Source of the DNA: Pseudomonadota bacterium
GTDB lineage: Bacteria > Desulfobacterota > WTBG01 > CAIYCZ01
Assembly: GCA_026388865.1 (NCBI GenBank)
Contig: JAPLIX010000417.1
Coordinates: 1 to 6,101 of the forward strand
Direction: 5' to 3'
DNA length: 6,101 nucleotides
Below the pieces are notes generated by a model. That model ran no database searches. It was given only the letters and a program-made list of their open reading frames with translations, and was not told the DNA's origin. The translations under genes and the position numbers were made by a program. This document shows positions 1 to 4,489 of the stretch, one piece after another (positions within the stretch are counted from its first letter, which is position 1; every line of letters starts with the position of its first letter).

Positions 1-354
1 CATTGCGCGCAGCGCCTTCACGGCCCCGCCGCCCAGAAGAAGAAGCAGCAGCAGCCCGGTGCCGGCCAGGCTGCAGGCTTTGAATGCCACCCGGGACAAG
101 CCCTGGCTGCGCACTTCCGCATCAAGGTTTAACAGCATGATGACAAATAAAAACAGCACCATAATGGCACCGGCGTACACAATCACCTGGACTGCTGCTA
201 AAAACTCCGCTCCGAGCAGCACATAGAGCAGGGCCAGACTCACAAACACCACCACCAGGCAGAGAGCGCTGTGCACCGGATTGCGTTTGAGTATCATCAT
301 GACCGCAAAGATGACGGCAATGCCTCCCCATAACCAAAACAGCAGCTGCTCCAT
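1..354 (-). CDS. nuoJ: NADH-quinone oxidoreductase subunit J (partial, C-terminus beyond window)
   Basis: This is the N-terminal 118 residues of NuoJ (ND6 homologue), an integral membrane subunit of complex I that helps couple quinone chemistry to proton pumping. The frame opens at an ATG at 354 and stays open to base 1 with no stop, so the gene is cut by the window edge. Four hydrophobic segments are visible, at roughly residues 4-23, 28-49, 52-76 and 88-110. The third carries the family hallmark YAGAIMVLFLFVIMLLN (60-76), the helix known in complex I structures for a pi-bulge. The fourth contains a run of seven leucines. The start is supported by CAGGAG six bases upstream. The gene follows nuoI after 16 nt in the usual I-J order, so nuoK would be expected next. 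Identification is confident; full length cannot be judged. Confidence 0.95.
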   Translation of the reverse strand, partial: MEQLLFWLWGGIAVIFAVMMILKRNPVHSALCLVVVFVSLALLYVLLGAEFLAAVQVIVYAGAIMVLFLFVIMLLNLDAEVRSQGLSRVAFKACSLAGTGLLLLLLLGGGAVKALRAM

Positions 355-360
355 AGGTTT

Positions 361-366
361 CTCCTG
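361..366 (-). promoter_or_regulatory. Ribosome binding site of nuoJ
   Basis: On the minus strand this reads CAGGAG, six bases before the nuoJ ATG, a strong Shine-Dalgarno. It lies between the nuoI stop (371-373) and the nuoJ start. It belongs to a decamer, AGGAGAAACC, that also precedes nuoI. Confidence 0.8.
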
Positions 367-370
367 TTGC

Positions 371-838
371 CTATTTCCCGGAGAGCCGGCTCTCCAGGCT
401 GAACGTTGTCGACCGCTCGGCACCTTTCGGAAGCTGCGGCTCCTGCAAGAGCTCCTCCTTGCCATAGATACTGCCGTCCCGCGTGTACTCGGCGAGCTCA
501 TAGGCCCCGGTCATAATAATCGCGGACACCGGGCAGGCCTCCACACAAAAGCCGCAGAAGATGCAGCGGTTTAAGTCAATTTCATATACTGCGGGATATT
601 TCTCGTGGCGCTCATTCTCCGCCCCCTCCACGCGGATGCACTGGGCCGGACATACGGTGGCGCACAGACAGCAGGCCACACACTTTTCCCGCCCGCGCTC
701 CTCATCCCACAGCAGCTGCTGCCGCCCGCGCCAGCGCGGCCCCGCCTCCCAGCGCTGTTCCGGGTATTTCATGGTTACGGGCCGGGTAAAAAAGTATTTT
801 AAGGTAACCGACAGTCCCTTCAGTAAAGGCCACAGCAT
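371..838 (-). CDS. nuoI: NADH-quinone oxidoreductase subunit I, 2x[4Fe-4S] ferredoxin-type
   Basis: NuoI (TYKY homologue) is the peripheral-arm subunit holding clusters N6a and N6b, which pass electrons from NuoG to NuoB on the way to quinone. The 155-residue protein has an N-terminal amphipathic stretch (about 1-22) that in the family packs against the membrane arm. Two ferredoxin motifs follow, CxxCxxCxxxCP at C53/C56/C59/C63 and at C92/C95/C98/C102. After them come the TGAYELAEYTR segment (110-120) and a short charged tail ending in TAG. Length is typical for bacterial NuoI. Two further cysteines, C57 and C67, sit inside and just after the first motif. The ATG at 838 has AAGGAG seven bases upstream and lies 22 nt after the nuoH stop. 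Confidence 0.97.
   Translation of the reverse strand: MLWPLLKGLSVTLKYFFTRPVTMKYPEQRWEAGPRWRGRQQLLWDEERGREKCVACCLCATVCPAQCIRVEGAENERHEKYPAVYEIDLNRCIFCGFCVEACPVSAIIMTGAYELAEYTRDGSIYGKEELLQEPQLPKGAERSTTFSLESRLSGK
380..395 (-). repeat. 16-bp perfect palindrome at the 3' end of nuoI
   Basis: GGAGAGCCGGCTCTCC is its own reverse complement and covers most of the codons for LESRLSG, ending seven bases before the TAG stop. In mRNA it could fold as a 6-bp stem with a CCGG loop, about 26 bases before the nuoJ start. It could be chance or could influence nuoI-nuoJ coupling. Confidence 0.6.
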
Positions 839-845
839 CTGGTTT

Positions 846-851
846 CTCCTT
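846..851 (-). promoter_or_regulatory. Ribosome binding site of nuoI
   Basis: On the minus strand this is AAGGAG followed by a seven-base spacer and the nuoI ATG. It is a near-consensus Shine-Dalgarno in the 22-nt gap after nuoH. Confidence 0.8.
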
Positions 852-860
852 CTATTCTTC

Positions 861-1844
861 TTATCCCCATATCACCATGCCAATGCCCGTCACCACGATG
901 TTCAGCAGCGCCACCGGGAAGAGCACTTTCCAGCCGAACTTCATGAGCTGGTCATAGCGAAAGCGGGGATAGGTTGCCCGAATCCAAATGAAGAAAAACA
1001 TCATGGCAAACACCTTCAGCATAAACCACACAATGCCGGGCAGCACCGGGCCGCGCCACCCGCCCAGAAAGAGCGTTGCCGCCAGAGCGCTCACCACAAT
1101 CATGTGCGCATATTCAGCCATAAAAAAGAGCGCAAATTTCATGCTCGAATATTCCACATGAAAGCCGGGCACCAGCTCGTTTTCTGCTTCCGGCAGATCA
1201 AACGGGCTGCGGTTACATTCCGCAAAGGCGCAGATTACAAAGATGAGAAAGCCGATGGGCTGCTTCACGATGTACCAGATATCCTGCCCGGCAACGATAT
1301 CGGTGGGCCGCAGGCTTCCCGCGTGCATCAGCACGCCGATAATAGAGAGCCCGGTGGCGAGCTCATAGCTGATCATCTGCGCTGAAGCCCGGAGCCCCCC
1401 CAGCAGCGCATATTTGCTGTTTGACGACCAGCCGGCAAGGGTTATGCCGTAGACGCTGAGCGAGCTTAAGGCAAAGATATAGAGAACCCCGATGTCCACA
1501 TCAGCCACCCGCAGGTAGATTTTCTGCCCAAACACGTCTATATAGTCGCCAAACGGCACCACGGCAATTGAAGCGCAGGCAGCAATCATGACTATCATGG
1601 GCGACAGTATATAGAGGAATTTATTGGCGCCGCTCACCACAATATCTTCTTTAAAAAAAAGCTTAATGCCGTCAGCGATCGGCTGCAGCAGCCCGTACCA
1701 GCCAACGCGCAGGGGGCCGCAGCGCACCTGCATGTGCCCCAGAACCTTGCGCTCCAGCCAGGTCGAATAGGCGACACAGAGGAGCAGGCAGACAAACACG
1801 ATCACTGCTTTTGCCAGCGCTATCCCTATTGCAAGTAAGCTCAT
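861..1844 (-). CDS. nuoH: NADH-quinone oxidoreductase subunit H
   Basis: NuoH (ND1 homologue) is the membrane subunit that clamps the peripheral arm and forms part of the quinone chamber and the polar channel leading away from it. From the ATG at 1844 it has 327 residues, normal for the family, with about eight hydrophobic segments. Signature one is at 31-66: ERKVLGHMQVRCGP, then RVG and LLQPIADGIKLFFKED. Signature two is at 208-232, with NRSPFDLPEAENELVPG followed by FHVEYS. This is the acidic loop next to the quinone site. The frame also allows a GTG one codon earlier (1847). ATG is preferred because it is the stronger start and lies 8 nt from TAAGGA, against 5 nt for the GTG. An oddity is Cys210 in AECNR, where Thr (AETNR) is usual in the families I recall. 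NuoG stops 11 nt upstream, so translation may be coupled. Confidence 0.97.
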   Translation of the reverse strand: MSLLAIGIALAKAVIVFVCLLLCVAYSTWLERKVLGHMQVRCGPLRVGWYGLLQPIADGIKLFFKEDIVVSGANKFLYILSPMIVMIAACASIAVVPFGDYIDVFGQKIYLRVADVDIGVLYIFALSSLSVYGITLAGWSSNSKYALLGGLRASAQMISYELATGLSIIGVLMHAGSLRPTDIVAGQDIWYIVKQPIGFLIFVICAFAECNRSPFDLPEAENELVPGFHVEYSSMKFALFFMAEYAHMIVVSALAATLFLGGWRGPVLPGIVWFMLKVFAMMFFFIWIRATYPRFRYDQLMKFGWKVLFPVALLNIVVTGIGMVIWG

Positions 1845-1852
1845 CACGTGAA

Positions 1853-1858
1853 TCCTTA
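1853..1858 (-). promoter_or_regulatory. Ribosome binding site of nuoH, overlapping the nuoG stop
   Basis: On the minus strand the bases read TAAGGA. The first three bases are the nuoG stop codon (1858-1856) and AAGGA is the Shine-Dalgarno of nuoH. The core lies 5 nt from a GTG at 1847 and 8 nt from an ATG at 1844, which favours the ATG. Sharing of stop and binding site suggests re-initiation by ribosomes finishing nuoG. Confidence 0.7.
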
Positions 1859-4474
1859 AAGACTGGTTTCGGTTCTTTTTTCTATTTTCACCCGGGTCTG
1901 CAGCTGCGCTGCGCTCGCGAGCTCCTGGGCCGCAGGGCTTAAAAAGTGATACGGTATAAATACGGCTCCCGGGCTCTGCCGGGCAATGATTTTGGCTGTT
2001 ATGGTCAAGGCGCCCGTGGCTGATGAAACCTGAACCGTATCATTGTCTCTGATATCAAGCGCCCGTGCGTCCCCGGGGTTTATCTCAAGCCGTGCCTGCG
2101 GGTATACCGAACAGATTGCGGATGACCTGGTGCTTAAGGTTCCGCAGTGAAACAGTGTTGAGCCGATGAGAAGCGTAAACGGGAACTCTGCTGACGGTGC
2201 CTCCGGTGCGATAACGTCAACCGGCAGGAGAGAAAAGCGGGCCGCGCCTTCAGCTCCCGGTGCCTCCCTGTCGGCCGCATCTGAGAGCAGGTGTCCCTTG
2301 ACGGTGAGCGTCGCGTAGCTGACCGCATGATAGCGGGGGGCAAGGGATGCTATTTCTGCCATTACCGCAGCCGGGTTCCAGGACCCCAGGTCTTTGCCCA
2401 GGGCCTTTGCCACGCGGCAGAATATCTCCGCGTCGGTTTTTGTTTCACCGCAGGGCGGCAGTGCCTGGTGTAATCGCTGCACCCGGCCTTCGGCGTTGGT
2501 GTAGGTCCCGTCTTTCTCCGCAAAGCTTGCTGCGGGCAGGACCACATGAGCCATCTGTGCGGTGGGAGTCAAAAAAAGCTCCTGCACCACCAGAAACTGA
2601 AGCTTACCGAAGGCGGTTTTTGTTTTTTTAGTGTCAGGATAGGCCTGCAAAGGGTTTTCGCCTGCGCAGTAGAGAGCCTTAATTGAGCCCTGCTCTGCTC
2701 CCGCGATAATCTGCTCGCAGGTAAGACCCGGTTCTGCTGCAATAGCTGCGCCCCAGGCTTTGGCAAAGGCCTGGCGCACCGGATCTTTTGCCAGCTCCTG
2801 CGGGCCCGGCAAAAGATCCGGCACGGCCCCCATATCAACGCTGCCGTGGGAGTTACTCTTCTCTCCCAGGAACAGAACGCCGGCCCCGGGTTTTCCCGCA
2901 TTTCCCGTAATCAGGGCCAGGTTTGCCGCGCAGCGGGCAAGCGCTGCATCATCTCCGGGAAAACCCATCCCGGCCGAGATGATGATAGCGGCCCGCGTGC
3001 CGGAAGCAAACCGTCGGGCCGCTTCCACTAAATCCTTCCCGGCGATGCCGGTTGCCTGCTCAACAAAGGACGGGGTAAATTGGACGAGCGATTTTTTCAG
3101 CTCCTCAATGCCTTCAGTTCTGGCAGCCACAAACTCCCGGTTTTCAAGGCCCTCCGTTAAAATAGTGTGGGCAAGGCCATTTAACAGAGCAATCTCTGTG
3201 CCCGGTTTATGTGCGAGATACGTCTGGGCAAAGCGTGCAAGTTTTATGCGGCGCGGGTCGGCAACGATAAGCTGCGCTCCCTTTTGTTTCACCGCAACAT
3301 TCACCCGATACCCGACCACCGGGTGGGTTTCAGAGACATTGCTTCTGATGACCAGAAACCGGTCGCAGCTTTGCAGATCTTTGAACTCAAGGGGCGGCAG
3401 GCTCAGCCCCGAAGAATAGCCCCGGTGCGCATAGCCGCCGGAGTTGTCCACGTTATTGGTCCCGATGACCGCTCGCAGCAGTTTCTGAAAGAGGTATGCC
3501 TCTTCATTGGTGAGGCGCGCGGAGCAGAGTCCGGCTACGGCCCCGGGGCCGGCCTGCTCTTTGACCGCTTTCAGCCCCTCAGCAACGGCCTGCAGTGCTT
3601 CCTCCCAGGTTGCCGGGGTGAGCGTGCCGTTTTTTCGCACCAGCGGGCGGCTGATGCGCTCCCCGCTCATGACGTATTCATAGCCAAAGCGCCCTTTTAT
3701 GCACAGGCTCCCCTGGTTGGCCGCGCCTTCCTCCTCGCCCAGGGCCCGCACAATACGGCCGTCTTTGAGAGAAAGTTTTATCGCGCAGCCGGTGCTGCAG
3801 AAGGAACAGACGGTTGAAACGTTCTCTACTTCCCAGGCGCGCGCTTTAAACTTAAACATGCGGTTGGTCAGGGCGCCGACCGGGCAGATGTTTTCACACT
3901 CGCCGCAGAATTCGCAGTTGAGCGGCCGATCAAAATCAGTGGCAATCTTGGTGCTGATGCCGCGGTTCACCATGCTCCACTCGCTGGCGCCCACCACTTC
4001 ATCACAGACCCGCACGCACATGCCGCACAGAACACAGCGGTTGGTGTTGCGCTCCACCAGCGGGGATAGGTAATCTACGGGGTGATCGCTTTTTTTATCT
4101 TTAAAGCGGTTCCGGCTCACGCCGTACTCATACGTCAGATTCTGCAGCTGGCACTCCCCGCCCTTGTCACACCACGGGCAGTCGAGGGGATGCTGGATGA
4201 GAAGGAGCTCAAGCACGGTTTTGCGCGCTTTAATAATCTGCTCGGAGCTGGTGCGCACCACCATGCCTTCGGTTGCCGGGGTAGAACAGGAGGGTGTGAG
4301 CCGCCCCTTCATCTGCTCGACCTCGACAACGCAGATGCGGCAGGCGCCAAAGGGCTGCAGCTTTTCATGATAACAGAGGGTGGGGATGCGTATCCCGGCC
4401 CGGGCAGCAGCTTCTAAAATTGTTGCTCCGTCTTCTGTTACGACCTCCTTATTGTCAATTGTTAACCGGATCAT
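1856..4474 (-). CDS. nuoG: NADH-quinone oxidoreductase subunit G, formate-dehydrogenase-like with N7 cluster
   Basis: NuoG is the large iron-sulfur subunit of the NADH module, carrying electrons from NuoF towards NuoI. The 872-residue protein starts with a [2Fe-2S] domain (N1b: C34, C45, C48, C63). Next is the His-Cys motif of N5 (H95, C99, C102, C108), then a ferredoxin region with eight cysteines in two CxxCxxCxxxC motifs (C147/150/153/157 and C187/190/193/197). From about residue 218 it is a molybdopterin-oxidoreductase fold with C223, C226, C230 and C258, the ligand pattern of cluster N7, followed by KGR. The C-terminal part (about 765-870) looks like the molybdopterin dinucleotide-binding beta-barrel domain. 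In NVDNSGGYAHRGYSSGL (341-357) Ala349 occupies the place of the catalytic Sec/Cys of formate dehydrogenase, while His350 is kept. Formate oxidation is therefore not expected. The start is 15 nt after the nuoF stop. Confidence 0.96.
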   Translation of the reverse strand: MIRLTIDNKEVVTEDGATILEAAARAGIRIPTLCYHEKLQPFGACRICVVEVEQMKGRLTPSCSTPATEGMVVRTSSEQIIKARKTVLELLLIQHPLDCPWCDKGGECQLQNLTYEYGVSRNRFKDKKSDHPVDYLSPLVERNTNRCVLCGMCVRVCDEVVGASEWSMVNRGISTKIATDFDRPLNCEFCGECENICPVGALTNRMFKFKARAWEVENVSTVCSFCSTGCAIKLSLKDGRIVRALGEEEGAANQGSLCIKGRFGYEYVMSGERISRPLVRKNGTLTPATWEEALQAVAEGLKAVKEQAGPGAVAGLCSARLTNEEAYLFQKLLRAVIGTNNVDNSGGYAHRGYSSGLSLPPLEFKDLQSCDRFLVIRSNVSETHPVVGYRVNVAVKQKGAQLIVADPRRIKLARFAQTYLAHKPGTEIALLNGLAHTILTEGLENREFVAARTEGIEELKKSLVQFTPSFVEQATGIAGKDLVEAARRFASGTRAAIIISAGMGFPGDDAALARCAANLALITGNAGKPGAGVLFLGEKSNSHGSVDMGAVPDLLPGPQELAKDPVRQAFAKAWGAAIAAEPGLTCEQIIAGAEQGSIKALYCAGENPLQAYPDTKKTKTAFGKLQFLVVQELFLTPTAQMAHVVLPAASFAEKDGTYTNAEGRVQRLHQALPPCGETKTDAEIFCRVAKALGKDLGSWNPAAVMAEIASLAPRYHAVSYATLTVKGHLLSDAADREAPGAEGAARFSLLPVDVIAPEAPSAEFPFTLLIGSTLFHCGTLSTRSSAICSVYPQARLEINPGDARALDIRDNDTVQVSSATGALTITAKIIARQSPGAVFIPYHFLSPAAQELASAAQLQTRVKIEKRTETSL
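2779..2821 (-). repeat. Perfect 14-bp inverted repeat (15-nt loop) inside nuoG
   Basis: The arms are CCGGATCTTTTGCC (2779-2792) and its exact reverse complement GGCAAAAGATCCGG (2808-2821), separated by 15 bases. In the nuoG mRNA this would form a stable stem spanning codons 552-566 (PDLLPGPQELAKDPV). The match is directly visible. Whether it has a function is unknown. It lacks a U-tract, so it is not a typical intrinsic terminator. Confidence 0.85.
2947..2984 (-). repeat. Imperfect inverted repeat (9+5 bp, 3-nt bulge, 7-nt loop) inside nuoG
   Basis: The plus-strand left arm CATCATCTC plus CGGGA (2947-2960) pairs with TCCCG (2968-2972) and, after a 3-base GCC bulge, GAGATGATG (2976-2984). It falls in codons for the ISAGMGFPGDDA region of NuoG. 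It is visible in the sequence, but it is imperfect and may be a by-product of codon choice. Confidence 0.6.
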
Positions 4475-4482
4475 GTGCCGTA

Positions 4483-4488
4483 TCCCTT
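4483..4488 (-). promoter_or_regulatory. Weak ribosome binding site of nuoG
   Basis: On the minus strand the bases read AAGGGA, eight bases before the nuoG ATG at 4474 and directly after the nuoF stop (4490-4492). It is weaker than the sites of nuoI and nuoJ. Translation of nuoG may depend partly on coupling with nuoF. Confidence 0.5.
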
Positions 4489-4489
4489 T

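Noticed and set aside
122..337. 71-codon minus-strand frame at the low-coordinate end
   Set aside because: It overlaps nuoJ in another frame; the nuoJ frame contains the hallmark YAGAIMVLFLF motif and a good start site.
561..1385. Long plus-strand open frame of 274 codons across nuoI and nuoH, and other plus-strand open frames
   Set aside because: They are antisense to genes with clear family motifs, have low-complexity His/Arg-rich translations, and show no recognisable domain or ribosome binding site.
1643..1680. Poly-T run in the nuoH coding strand (eight T) as a programmed -1 frameshift site
   Set aside because: It encodes the conserved KLFFKED segment and the zero frame continues to a normal full-length NuoH; there is no alternative product to explain.
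2570..2634. A/T homopolymer runs in nuoG as frameshift errors or slippage sites
   Set aside because: The frame is intact on both sides with conserved NuoG residues throughout.
2779..2821. Intrinsic terminator at the nuoG hairpin
   Set aside because: No U-tract follows either arm, and it lies within an intact gene with co-directional genes downstream.
1856..4474. Formate dehydrogenase or [FeFe]-hydrogenase catalytic subunit
   Set aside because: The Sec/Cys position is Ala349, there are no H-cluster cysteine motifs, and nuoH, nuoI and nuoJ follow directly.
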